Source: Myrica gale (lineage: Eukaryota > Streptophyta > Magnoliopsida > Fagales > Myricaceae). From it: DNA of 64,000 nt. Made by a program: the position numbers and the translations under genes. Below are positions 11,323-21,960 of the stretch, one piece after another (the stretch's first letter is position 1; every line of letters starts with the position of its first letter). The stretch lies in NCBI GenBank assembly GCA_963930655.1, contig OZ005615.1:10062001-10126000 (forward strand). The letters run 5' to 3'. The notes under the pieces were generated by a model. It saw nothing but the letters and a program-made list of their open reading frames with translations, was not told the origin of the DNA and did not search any database.

Positions 11323-12787
11323 ACTAGGAGTGTGCGCAGAAATTTTCGGATTCAAAAGGCCAATATTTGAATCTAAAAATTTTGGATACCGAATTTTGGA
11401 TCCGAAATACAAATATATGCAGCCCATTCGATGGATTCGAATTCGAGCCGGATATCGAATCGGATTCGAAGTTGGGCCAAGACTATTTTGGGCCTTTGTA
11501 ATGAGCTTTTTTTTGTAGATTTTCGAATTGGACCATTTTCTGAGTTGAGCCAAGACTATTTGGGGCTGTTTTAAGCTCCGTAATGGGTTGTTTTATATTT
11601 TTTTGAACCTTATTTAGCTTGGGGCATTGGGCCCATTTCATTATTCATATATGGTAAAACTTGTGTTGAATACAATTGCATATTTAAGCCTTTTTGGCAG
11701 ATTACTAAGTACTAACAATTAGAATTGCAGCATAATTTGGTAGATTGCTAAAAAAAACCATTCGAATATAAGTATAAACTAAACTGAATCACCACATTCT
11801 AATATACTATATAAGTATATAACTACTAACTATAGATCACATGTCAATCGAACCAAACATTAACATACAAGGCCTTCCCTAAATTCTAATTAACAAAAAT
11901 AAAAAATAACATTAATCACTTTCTAGTCTCTACAAACTAACAAATGAAACAAATTACATTAAATAACCTCATTTGAATATATGGAAAGCCCAAGTAAGCA
12001 AAATGTCATTCCAATTACTAAAAAAAGAAATGTTTTCCATCCTGTAGACAATGAATTACTGTTAGAACCTAAAGGCTAGAAGTAAGATAAAAAGATAAAC
12101 AAATAAGTGCAATATTAGAAGTAAGATATTACTCACATAGTCACATAATGTCCAAAATCCAACTCATTCAAGATTCATCCAATAAGATACGCACAGGATC
12201 AACTTCCAATTCTATATAAAAATAAAAAATATTAAATACACAAAAAGAAGAACCAAAACAATAAATGAATTGAATTTCAGATAACATTATTACCTGAGTC
12301 CAGTCTAAAGCTCTCAACTGCTTCTAAGACACGTTGAGTAGGGCTAATGAGTGCTGACCTTAGCCAATTCTGAGCACATATGAGAGCCTCAACTGTTTTT
12401 GGAGCCAATGAGCTCCGATAGGAATCTAGAACATGTCCTCCGGTGCTGAATGCGGACTTAGAAGCAACGGTAGTGATGTGAATAACTAGCACATCTTGAG
12501 CAATTCGAGCAATAACTGGATATTTGGTAGAGTTAACATTTCACCAAGTTAAAATATCAAACACTGAAACAATAGTAACAATATATTTTTCAGCAACGAT
12601 AAACACATTTTTCAACAACTATATATAGCAAATCAATAAACAAACTATATATTTTTCAGCAACTATAAATAGATTTTTTAGTTCTTCTCTATAGAGTTTA
12701 CATAGCAAAATCAAATCAATATTTTTTTGATATAATATATATGTATAGTACAAAATCAGAAAAGATATATATATAGCAAATCAGCAA
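11323..12787 (-). mobile_element. degenerate hAT element, right boundary unclear
   Basis: The left edge at about 11,323 begins with TAGGAGTGTGCGCAG, typical of plant hAT termini, and is followed by subterminal GGATTCGAAT-like repeats (11,340-11,480). The C-terminal part of a hAT transposase lies at 12,277-12,560 on the minus strand. TTTTTCAGCAAC recurs three times at 12,580-12,670. I could not find a matching right terminus or a target-site duplication. The element seems truncated where the HPR copy 3 block starts. Confidence 0.6.
12277..12560 (-). pseudogene. hAT transposase C-terminal dimerisation domain, fragment
   Basis: The minus strand reads FDILTW, stop, NVNSTKYPVIARIAQDVL, then TTVASKSAFSTGGHVLD, SSLAPKTVEALICAQNWL. 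This is the conserved hAT dimerisation region of RICESLEEPER-type transposases. A TGA replaces the second Trp of the usual WW pair and no upstream catalytic part is present, so it is a relic. Confidence 0.85.
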
Positions 12788-13189
12788 GCCCTTTCTATAC
12801 CAGTCTCTGTGAATTTGAGGCTAAAAGCGATGTCCTTATCATATGTTGTGGATTGACTGAGGAAACCCATCACATGATTGATAGGGAAGTCCAGTTGGCA
12901 TTGGGGAAGGAAGGAGTCATCATCAATATTGGACGTGGAGCTATTATTGATGAGACGACATTGGTGCAGTGTTTGGTGCAAGGAGAGATTGGAGGCGCTG
13001 GTTTGGATGTGTTTGAGAATGAGCCTATTGTTCCTCAAGAGTTCTTTGAGTTGGATAATGTTGTGTTGTCACCGCATCGAGCTGTCTTTACACCGGAGTC
13101 TTTCAAGGCTCTGTGTGATATATTGATTGGGAACTTCATTGAAAGCTTTCTTTTCGGACAAACCCTTGCACTCCCCAGTCTTGGATGAA
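12788..13189 (+). pseudogene. HPR3/HPR4-like copy 3, partial exon 2
   Basis: This fragment starts abruptly at the residues equivalent to PFYTS in the intact copy and continues in frame through SDVLIICCGLTEETHH, NIGRGAIIDE (catalytic Arg), GLDVFENEP (catalytic Glu) and SPHRAVFTPES (catalytic His). A 4-nt insertion near 13,137 then shifts the frame, so the end reads IESFLFGQTLALPSLG instead of the family C-terminus. It lacks exon 1 and the GxGxxG cofactor loop and cannot encode an enzyme. It is nearly identical to copy 4, so the duplication is recent. Confidence 0.9.
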
Positions 13190-13454
13190 TGAATTGTGGA
13201 TCTTATTTGCAGGTGATTATGATTTGTGTCAAAGAATAGAAATAGGTCATTTCTCATCATAGTTTGTGTAAATTTTTTGGACTAAATTCAGAAGACCATT
13301 GGAATTTGTATGGAATGATTCGCTTTTCTGCAGGTGTCATGAATGTGGCTTTACATACGTTTGAATTAATGGTGAAGGTAGCTCGGTCATGTTCATTCCT
13401 CATAAGGGAGACATTCTCCCACTCTTGTTTTTATAGTATTTAGATTAATGGATT

Positions 13455-13715
13455 GCAGCAATGGGGAAGAAATGAATACTGTCTACAGAGCCTGTAAGGC
13501 TATATTTGATGAGAAGGAAGTAATTGATTTAGTGTTCAGTGCATTGCGAGATTGAAGGGGCTTGTTTGGATGTTGCGCTCTCACTACATGGCTGTCTTTT
13601 CATTGGAATATTTCAGAACTCTGGATATGAGCCTGTGGTTGCTTCATCTACTTATTATGCCGGAATCTCCCTGCTTTCTTCTCAAACAACCCCTTACTTT
13701 CCCTAACTCGGTATG
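13455..13715 (+). pseudogene. ancient HPR exon-2 relic (A)
   Basis: Directly behind copy 3, a second and far older exon-2 footprint can be aligned to the intact gene. GCAATGGGGAAG matches the start of the LGKEGVII segment, TATATTTGATGAGAAGGAAG matches IIDEAEL, GCTTGTTTGGATGTT matches AGLDV, CTACATGGCTGTCTTTTCA matches HLAVFT, and GCTTTCTTCTCAAACAACCC matches AFFSDKP. Frames are broken throughout. The relic exists also in the partner block at 16,836-17,075. Confidence 0.6.
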
Positions 13716-14122
13716 TCCAGCCTTTTCCGGGGGATTTTCTCCTGAATAGCTTACATTTTCAATTGCCACTCCCATTGTACAAGGCTACAAGCTCCTTTGG
13801 TAGGCGCTTTCACTGTTGTTTGTTAGTGTCATTAGGTGTTTGATTGTAAGAGCCATGTGGGCTTAGGGACCAATATGGACTTATAAACATATATTGACAT
13901 GATATTAATTCGGCTGATCTAATTAAGCTTCTAACAAGTACGTCTTGTTTGAGAGATTAATTTCAAATCATTTATTAGGAGTATCATCATATGCAGTTTG
14001 TGATAGGAATAAAGTTTTTATTTTTTAAAAAAACACAGTAATAAAGTTTTTAAAGGAGTAGAGATATATAAAATATTCTATGCAGTAGAGGAACTCTATG
14101 ATTGAGACGTGAATATACTGAG

Positions 14123-14299
14123 GTTATGTTTGTGTTGAAAATTTTTTGGTATTGGGTTTAGTGTTGGTATTGGGTTTAGTAAAAAAAGTGAAGAGAGAGG
14201 TAATTTTTTATATTTTTTTATGGGAGAAAGAGAGATTATATTGTAGTTTTTATTGTGAGTTGGTGAAATATTTTGTAAAATTTTTGGTGCAAACGCACC
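14123..14299 (+). mobile_element. MITE, family 1 copy
   Basis: A 177-bp element with imperfect terminal inverted repeats (GGTTATGTTTG-like and CAAACGCACC) and a possible CTGAG duplication (14,118-14,122 and 14,300-14,304). The partner block has the empty site near 17,490. The interior motif AGTGAAAAAGTGAAGAGAGAGG is trimmed here to its core, GTGAAGAGAGAGG, which recurs in other copies in this window. Confidence 0.7.
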
Positions 14300-14981
14300 C
14301 TGAGTTACGTTCTTTCTGTTACTAAGATAAGTCTTAAGGATAATTAGACTTTACACCCTTTTAATTATAGACAAAGACAAATGGGATTAGACATTAGGGG
14401 GCCAGTTACACAAAGACGATTTTGGGGGGCCAAAGTGCAAAAAACAGTGAAAATAATTAACAAATTTTTTTTTGATATTTTGGGGGCTAGAGGCCATGGC
14501 TCCCCCTCTTCCCCTATTTTCATCGTGATTATGGGGATTGCGAACATTTTGCATCTTTTAATTATGAGGGGCTTGATATTTGTTGTGATCACCAAGCAAA
14601 GGATTTTGATCAGATTTCACCTTACTTTTTATATCAATTTTGTTTAAGCAAAAAGGGCATGGGGGAAGACTGAAGGTTGATAACCTTCTTGGGAATGACC
14701 ATAATTATAATATCCTTATATCTGTTACGAAATCCCGATGAAGGGGATCCCCAATTGGTCTTTATGTGAAGGATGGATCTACTTATGCTTCTTTAACACG
14801 CGGACCAACCCAAATTTCAGCTCATCCCTACAATAGAATTAGTGATGAGAGCCGTCATGTCGATTTCAAGATTCTTTTAGGATAAAACTCCAAACAAAAG
14901 AATCTTGAAATTTTAGGTTTAGCTTCTCTCTCTCCTCTCGTCTTCCTTCCAGTTGAAAATTTTCTAACTCTACAGTCTACT

Positions 14982-16297
14982 ATGGCTGCTACCCCTCCAC
15001 TAGCTGAAAACCAATCCCAAGGCCGCCCGCAACTCCTAGTGCTGAAACCACCACCTGTCTTCAAAATTTCCTCGGACTCCGTCGCTATCTCTGAAAAGTT
15101 CCATCTCCTAAAAGCATGGGAGTCCCCGCTCCCTCTCGATCAATTCTTGACCACCCATGCGCGGTCCGTCCAGGCTTTACTATGCTCCGGCGCCGGCCCT
15201 CGCATCACGGCAGACATCATACGGCTGCTCCCGTCCATCAGGCTTATAGTCACCACCAGCGCCGGTCTCAACCACATTGACGTTACCGAGTGCCGGCGGC
15301 GTGGAATCTCTATAGCCAATGCTGGAGATGTGTTCTCTGAGGATGTTGCGGACATGGCGGTGGGCTTGTTGATTGATGTGCTGAGAAAGGTTTCGGCTTC
15401 TGATCGGTACGTGAGACAAGGGCTTTGGCCTATTATGGGGGAATACCGACTTGGGTCTAAGGTCTTCTCTCTAAATTCTAACCTCTATATGTTCTCTTCA
15501 ATTTTCTCTTCCAATTGGAATTATATTTGGTATGCTTAAGCTATCCAATCTATCAACCTGCAATTGTTTTGCTTTGTTTATGTTTTCGATTCTCTATCTA
15601 GTTTAATTTTACGCCTTTTTTGTTTTGGGCAGTTTAATTTTACGCTTATTGTGAAGCAGAAGTGGTTATTCAGTTTATGTATTGGGGGTTTTTTTTTCTG
15701 GCAGTTTATGTATTGGTGGTTTGAAAATTAATGAATTCTATCCTATGCTTTGGTTATGACTGGTAATTACAGTTAGGAGGCAAACGAATCGGAATAATTG
15801 GATTAGGACGCATAGGCTTCCAGGTGGCAAAAAGGCTTGAGGCCTTCGGTTGCAGCATCTTATACAACTCGAGAAAGAGGAAGGACTTTGTGTCATACCC
15901 TTTCTATACGAGTATCTGTGAACTTGCGGCTAACAGCGATGTCCTTATCATATGTTGTGGATTGACTGAGGAAACCCATCACATGATTGATAGGGAAGTC
16001 CTATTGGCATTGGGGAAGGAAGGAGTCATCATCAATATTGGACGTGGAGCTATTATTGATGAGGCGGAATTGGTGCAGTGTTTGGTGCAAGGAGAGATTG
16101 GAGGCGCTGGTTTGGATGTGTTTGAGAATGAACCTAATGTTCCTATAGAGTTCTTTGAGTTGGATAATGTTGTGTTGTCACCTCATCTAGCTGTCTTTAC
16201 ACCAGAGTCTTTCAAGGCTCTGTGTGATATATTGATTGGGAACTTGGAAGCTTTCTTTTCGGACAAACCCTTGCTCTCTCCAGTCATGGATGAATGA
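14982..16297 (+). CDS. HPR3-like: Glyoxylate/hydroxypyruvate reductase, HPR3/HPR4-like, intact
   Basis: Family members reduce glyoxylate and hydroxypyruvate with NAD(P)H, supporting a bypass around peroxisomal HPR1 in photorespiration. Two exons, 14,982-15,461 and 15,773-16,297, join in phase 0 to give 334 aa, close to the usual 320-335. Exon 1 carries the substrate-binding domain (VTTSAGLNHID, then ADVADMAVGLL of the central helix). Exon 2 opens with the Rossmann loop GLGRIG (residues 170-175). Catalytic residues are in place: Arg251 in NIGRGA, Glu280 in FENEP and His298 in SPH. The SRKR after the second strand suggests NADPH preference (inference). The ATG was chosen because it begins the first long frame and fits the family N-terminus. 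This is the only intact copy of the local array. No peroxisomal SKL-type end is present, consistent with a cytosolic or plastid location. Confidence 0.9.
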
Positions 16298-16622
16298 ATT
16301 ATGGATCTTATTTGCAGGTGATTATGATTTGTGTCAAAGAATAGAAATATGTCATTGCTACAGTTATTTTATGTTGTTAATTCTCATCATATGATGTTTG
16401 TGCAAATTTCCTGGACTAAATTCAGAAGACCATTGTAATTTGTTCGGCCGCATTTTCTTTTCTGCTGGTGTCATGAATGTGGCTTGATCTGCCTATGAAA
16501 TAATGGTGAAGGTAGAGGGTTATGTAACTTATGCTCATACCTCATAAGGGAGACACTCTCCCACTCTTGTTTTGATAGTATTTTGTGGTTGCGGAGGGAA
16601 AACTAAAATGGTACTACTCTTA

Positions 16623-16821
16623 GGGTGTGTTTGTGTTGTAAAATTTTAGTGTTGTTAAAATTTTAGGTATTGGGTTTAGTGAAAAAGTGAAGAGAGAGGT
16701 AATTTTTTATATTTTTTGTAGTGAATAGTAGTGATTTGATGGGGGAAAGTGAGATTATATTGTAATTTTTTATTGTGTTAAAATTTTAGAGTGTGTAAAA
16801 TTTTAGGACGCAAACGCAGCC
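16623..16821 (+). mobile_element. MITE, family 1 copy with TTA duplication
   Basis: A 199-bp insert with termini GGGTGTGTTTGTG and GACGCAAACGCAGCC, flanked by TTA (16,620-16,622 and 16,822-16,824). It is absent at the equivalent place in the duplicated block (about 13,440). It shares GTGAAAAAGTGAAGAGAGAG and GAGATTATATTGTA with the MITE at 14,123. The TTA target and TIR form suggest Tourist/PIF-Harbinger affinity, but the family is uncertain. Confidence 0.7.
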
Positions 16822-16835
16822 TTAGATTAATGGAT

Positions 16836-17075
16836 TGCAGCAATGGAGAGGAAATGAATATTGTCTACAGAGCCTGTAAGGCTATATTTGATGAGAATGA
16901 ATAATTGTTTGGATGTTGCGCTCTCACTACATGGATGTCTTTTCATTGGAATATTTCAGAGCTCTGGATATGAGCCTGTGGATGTTGCGCTCTAGATATG
17001 AGCCTGTGGTTGCTTCATCTACTTGTTATGCCGGAATCCCCCTGCTTTCTTCTCAAACAACCCCTTACTTTCCCT
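16836..17075 (+). pseudogene. ancient HPR exon-2 relic (B)
   Basis: The duplicate of the relic at 13,455-13,715. It has lost about 45 bp after GATGAGAATGAA and has gained a short internal duplication (GATGTTGCGCTCT occurs twice, near 16,912 and 16,981). The tail GCTTTCTTCTCAAACAACCC again matches the C-terminus of the HPR exon. Both copies are non-coding. Confidence 0.6.
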
Positions 17076-17680
17076 AACTCGGTGTGTCCAGCCTTTTCCG
17101 GGGGATTTTCTCCTGAATAGCTCACATTTTCAATTGCCACTCCCCCATTGTACAAGGCTACAAGCTCCTTTGGTAGGCGCTTTCACTGTTGTTTGTTAGT
17201 GTCATCAGGTGTTTGATTGTAAGAGCCCTGTGGGCTTAGGGACCATTTGGACATATTAACATAGATTCACATGATGTTAATTTGGCTGATCTAATTAAGC
17301 TTCTAACAAGTACGTCATGTTTGAGAGATTAATTTCAAATAATTTATTAGGTGTATCATCTTATGCAGTTTGTGACAGGAATAAAGTTTGTTTTTTGGTT
17401 AAACACAGGAATAAAGTTTTTAATAGAGTACTGATATGTAAAATATTCTATGCAGTGCAGGAACTCATGATTGAGATGTGAATATACTAAGTTATGTTCT
17501 TCGGTAGCAAATTTACCGAGATAATAAGTTTTAAGGATAAATACATCGTGCACTTTTACGTATGAGCAGGGATGAAGTCAGGATTGGATAATAAGGGGGT
17601 CTTTTACGCAAATGATTTTTGAGAGGCCAAAATGTAGAAACAGTAAAAATTATTAACAAAATTATTTTCACTGATGGGTA

Positions 17681-18313
17681 ATATATAGTTGCTCCATAAA
17701 TCGGCCTCTTCTTCCATCGACAAGTTGCCAACCTCAGGTTAATGGTATCAGGTGGAATTAAAGGGAAGAACACTGTTGTGTACGCATATATGAAAAATAT
17801 GTGTAGTACTGCGCGTTTATATTTATTTATCTATTTTCCCGTTTTTTTATATCTTTGAAAAGGCAAAATTGATCTATTTTGGATGCATGCCAAGGTGACA
17901 TTATTTCAAATTGATAAGGAATGTCGTATCGAATAAAAAACATGCATGTTAAGATCTCATGCACTTTGAAAATCAATGAAATCTATATATATTACGTGTA
18001 ATAATTTTAACGATTAACGATTATTTGGAGTAAATTGTAAATTTATTGATTGTCTGGAGTGCAAATTTCAAAAGATAAGTGATTAGAAGATGCAAAATCT
18101 AATTGTTTTTTACATATAAATTTCTATCGAGGCCTCGTCAAATAGAAAAAAAAGTGTTTTAAATTCAAAACCCTAACAGGCAATGCGGTTATGTATAAGC
18201 TCCTGATGTTGAAAAAAACACTAAATTGAAATCATGATTATGTAAAGCAAGCACATATATAGGAAAATGAAATGCTGAGATCTCGACGGAATCACAACTT
18301 AATTAATCCCTTA
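17681..18313. other. intergenic, no gene recognised
   Basis: AT-rich sequence between the HPR block and the Harbinger-type element. I see no ORF with family signature and no repeat structure. Confidence 0.5.
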
Positions 18314-18773
18314 GGGCATGTTTGGAAGACGGGCTGGTCTCAGGTTTCTGGTCTTAAAACCTGACTTGGGAACCGATTACGAAATCTGTGTTTGGGAAGG
18401 TCTCAGATTTGAAACTCATTAGCAGACTCGGACTCAACATTTCACGTGCTGCCTTCCAATTCGTTGCTGTGGTTGAAAGTTCAGTTGGGCCCCATGAAAA
18501 ACAACACATTAGTTGTCAATTATCTGATGTGAGAAAAGACGAAATTGGACACGCTGATAGCCACCTTCCTCCACTACGAAGCAGAAGTTTATTCCTCTTC
18601 TTAATAACGCCAGTTCCATTACTCTGGCTTCGAAAATGTCAAAATAGCACTCCGTTTATTTTCCACCGCCAAAAATGGGACTTGCCTCAACTACACCATG
18701 AATATACAGATTTGGCAATTAATTGAGAATCTATTGTGGAATGCTATAGGTGCCAACGTAGTACCCTATTTCT

Positions 18774-18783
18774 CTATATAAAC
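18774..18783 (+). promoter_or_regulatory. TATA-box candidate in Harbinger-type element
   Basis: CTATATAAAC lies 73 bp upstream of the ATG at 18,856, with a pyrimidine-rich stretch between them. Spacing suits a plant core promoter. No expression evidence is available from the sequence. Confidence 0.4.
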
Positions 18784-18855
18784 TTCATATTCAGTATACT
18801 TTCTCGCCCTCTCATCCTCTATATTTGTCTTAACTTCTTCAAATATCCAAAGAGA

Positions 18856-19041
18856 ATGTCCTCAAAACACTCCAGCCCAAATGGACCCCCATTGCCGGAA
18901 TCAATCGACAACCACGCCCTTGTCCTGATATCCAGTGACACCGAGCATTCCGAGAGTGATGATACTTGGACCAATCTTGCTACCCCGAAGAGCCCCGCTT
19001 CTGTGATATCCTCACCAGTCCCCGAACTTGATCGTGCTTAG
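18856..19041 (+). CDS. 61-aa Ser/Pro-rich ORF with SIM-like motif (hypothetical)
   Basis: A short ORF inside the Harbinger-type element. It begins MSSKHSSPNGPPLPE and contains ALVLISSDTEHSESDD, a hydrophobic core followed by serines and acidic residues that resembles a SUMO-interacting motif. The tail is rich in Ser and Pro (TPKSPASVISSPVPE). A TATA-like box lies 73 bp upstream. A second open frame overlaps its end at 19,028-19,327 and may be a continuation after splicing or a frameshift. I do not recognise the family. It may be a chance ORF, a captured exon or an element protein remnant. Confidence 0.3.
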   Translation: MSSKHSSPNGPPLPESIDNHALVLISSDTEHSESDDTWTNLATPKSPASVISSPVPELDRA

Positions 19042-20677
19042 TAACAGTCCATCGTCGTCGTCACTGCGTACAACCTCACTTAGAATGGAGGGGATACCAC
19101 TTCGCAATGGAAGGCTCTACAAAGATACAAATTATCACTGCTGGGCGAGCACACGATTGACGGGGGGCTGCCGTGCACAGAAGAAGCTTGATATGGACGC
19201 TATCGTCCGCTTAACAAAAATTAGGATGATGGTTCCATGTCCGCCATGCACCAGTTTGGACCCGTTTCGATCTCTTTATTCGACGTGTATATTTGAGTTA
19301 TGCATTGGAGGAAGTTTTTGTATTTGAGTTGCATATTTTCTTCATTTTGTTATGTACATGACAAATCAGCGAAAACGCTGGCATGTATCTTATTTTTCAA
19401 GGTGGATGATCATTATCTTATCTTTTCTTGTTTTTTTTGCCTTTTCCTTCTATTCTCCAGTTACACGTTAAAAAATCAATAGTTGGTCTTCTAGTTTTCT
19501 CTTTTTCTTTTTTTCTGTCTTCCCCTTAGTGCATCTTTGTCTCCCCTGAGTGCATCACTTACCACAACCTTGTTACATCTGGTGTGATTGATTTCTAAAC
19601 ACTGAGACATCATACAAAATGAGCAATTACATATGGGTAAAAGAATATATGTGTCAGCTATAGACCCCAACGCGCTCTGCGTGTCATTCACCAAGGTAAA
19701 AATGTCAGAGAGAATGGCAGGGACAACTGGTCTATTCGACTTGCTTTTCGAAATTCTGGAACAGAACATGAACATCAACAATACTGAGGATAACAAGAAG
19801 AGCCAGAAATACGTTCTAATCTCTTGCATCCCAAGCTCAAGCACTTCCGTCTTCTTCCCGTATCTGCTACTCTCCTTCAAGTAACCATCAAGATAGTCAT
19901 TTCTGTGTAACTGTTGAATAAACCATTTGGAGTGTTCCATCACTGTGTATACACCTATGCATTTCACTTTTCCACGATCCTTGCAACCCCAAATTCCCAC
20001 AGCCTTTTCTCTTCACTGCAAACTTCCCGCAAGACTTAGAAGAATTTGCTGTGTTGGCTGACCTCCATCTTCTTAATCTGCTTCCTCAGCCTTCTTGGTT
20101 CTCTTCGTCATTTTGGAGGGCAGAAAACACTGCGAGTGTTCCTGAGCAAGCGGCAAAAAAATCGGTACATTTCGAGACAAACAAAAAGTGCATTTTCACT
20201 TGAAATGGGGGCAAAATCGTCACATGGTTGGAGGGAGAATATTAGAAGTGGTCCTTCGTGTCAGGGCAGACAGCAGCGTGCAAATGCAGGGCCACATCCT
20301 TCAGCTAACCAGCTCTGTTTCTTGTCACGCGTGTCAGAGACCCCACTTAAATTCGGTTTTATGCCAAACGGGTCTTGAGTTTTAGACTGAGCATATAAGA
20401 CCCAGACTAAGACTGGATCAAAGTCAGAGTCTAAATCTGCCTTCCAAACATGCCCTTATTGTTCTTAGGCAGTTCATTAGGTCCAAATTTCCCAAAGTGG
20501 ACGAAATATTCAATCTTTCTCTTACCAAAGAAAACAATGTTGGCCAAAATCGAATGAAAAAGACATGTGGAAGTTTAATTTCACTGGCTCTTGGAGGTTG
20601 GGGCTTCACGTGGGTCATTAGCCAATGCCTAATTTACGATATATTCTCACCTTATAGCTAGTCAGCATCACAATATT

Positions 20678-20805
20678 CACTACAATAATTGTTTTCTTCA
20701 ACGACGGAGATAATGGTAGTTGAAAACATCTTTTTCCGTCGAGCTTTGTCAATGGGGACGGTAAGGGGTAGTCGAGGAACGGTTGGCGATAAAGCAAACT
20801 GGCTT
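20678..20805 (+). mobile_element. possible CACTA-type element end
   Basis: CACTACAATAATTG is followed by GACGG-containing subterminal repeats (near 20,704, 20,736 and 20,756), as at the ends of plant CACTA elements. The opposite end and a 3-bp duplication were not found, so this is a weak call. Confidence 0.3.
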
Positions 20806-21044
20806 CTTATCCAATTAAGATCACATCTATATTAAGCCTTAATTAATTAGGCTAAGTGACGGCACCGGTACTGATCGATATGCGAAACAGTCCCCAGAAA
20901 AATATCAATAGCTATTCTTCCTTACTATAATCCTCTCCGCTTTCCAACATGCGCGTATTGACATTCTATCAGGATAAGTTCAGCCACGGGGACAGCCATA
21001 CTGAGTCCATATCACATCTAATTGTTCAGATCATAAGCTATTAG

Positions 21045-21960
21045 TGTTAGAATTAAGTGTTGGTAAAATTCTGTGTAAAAAGTAAGTTCAATTGAGTTGT
21101 AATCTTGTTATGATTCAAGTTCTAAGTTGAAGATGATGATCAAAAGTGGTTGGCGGCTTCGTGCTTGACTAATGCTCAAGCCAAGTGGTTAGAGAGAATT
21201 TGACTTGCCTCTTCACTTGATATTATTTAGCCGTTCTAACAAATTTCTTCGCTGTCCCAAAAATGTGGTTTGGGAGGCGACGTGCCACATCTGCGCCAAA
21301 ATTTTTTTGAGGATGGTCTTACTGGCATGGCTGTCTCCACGGTCGCCAAATTGAGAGGTCGACGTCTAGCCTTAAGGAGGCCGAATTGAACATCTTATGA
21401 ACCCCCGTTGAGAGGAAAAAATACATCTTTAGATCCAAATCCAAAAGTCTTAGATTTTTCTCTTGTCCAATCACATTGAAACCAACCTTCCTTGTTGAAG
21501 CATTCAGAATGCTAGAGGAGTTTGAATGTCGGAGTTCTAGTGTTGAAGAACGAGATCGTTCGTAAAACGTCCATAAAAGGAGCTTCAGAGGTTTGAGGTT
21601 GTTCCATACGGTGCGAGTTTGAGTAGGATTATTCGGAATATCATATCTGGATTGTCAGAATCAACAAAGAAGTTTGCAATGTTTGAGTCACTATTTATAA
21701 TGTTTATCTTCTTAGTAGATTTTAGGTGGCGCTGATAGACCAAAGTGATTTTTCTTTCGAAGGGTTCTTCAAAACGTTTTCACTTCGCCAACAAAATCTC
21801 TGTCTCTTTTTATGATTGATGTTTGATCTAGACTATTAGACTTGGTAATTTTAGAATGTGTTCTAAAATTGTTATAGTAATTTTTAACTAGTGAATAAAA
21901 TACCTAGCGAGCTATTCACCCCTTTTAATTATTGTTCGGATCTAACTCAGGATTTTTTTC
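21045..21960 (+). mobile_element. probable solo LTR, Copia-like
   Basis: The segment starts TGTTAGAATTAAGTG and ends with CTATTCACCCC followed by GGATCTAA. The solo LTR at 53,714-55,074 has the same arrangement. No second LTR, primer-binding site or coding region adjoins it. A matching target-site duplication was not found, so the right edge is approximate. Confidence 0.45.

Larger units (their letters stand above)
12788..14480 (+). repeat. segmental duplication, copy A (partner at 15,898-17,680)
   Basis: Sequence from mid-exon 2 of the HPR gene, through an old exon-2 relic and beyond, matches 15,898-17,680 in the same order. Shared anchors include CTTATTTGCAGGTGATTATG, CTACAAGCTCCTTTGGTAGG and a GGGGGCC-rich patch near 14,400 (17,595 in the partner). 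The two blocks differ by MITE insertions and small indels. The left edge falls inside the exon, right beside the hAT remnant. Confidence 0.8.
15898..17680 (+). repeat. segmental duplication, copy B (partner at 12,788-14,480)
   Basis: This is the partner of the block at 12,788-14,480. It starts within exon 2 of the intact HPR gene and runs past the old relic to a GGGGG-containing patch near 17,600. Because it begins inside an intact gene, this block is the likely source and the 12,788 block the derivative. Confidence 0.8.
18314..20455. mobile_element. 2.14-kb PIF/Harbinger-type TIR element, non-autonomous
   Basis: The ends are GGGCATGTTTGGAAG and its inverse CTTCCAAACATGCCC, flanked by TTA at 18,311-18,313 and 20,456-20,458. 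Both TIR form and TTA target fit PIF/Harbinger. I do not recognise a DDE transposase or Myb-like ORF. Inside are a gene-like start with TATA box and a 61-aa ORF on the plus strand, and a 169-aa open frame on the minus strand (19,491-20,000) with no recognised domain. The cargo may be captured host sequence or decayed element genes. Confidence 0.75.

Noticed and set aside
21045..21960. Full LTR retrotransposon at 21 kb
   Set aside because: Only one LTR-like unit is present, with no primer-binding site, coding region or second LTR nearby.
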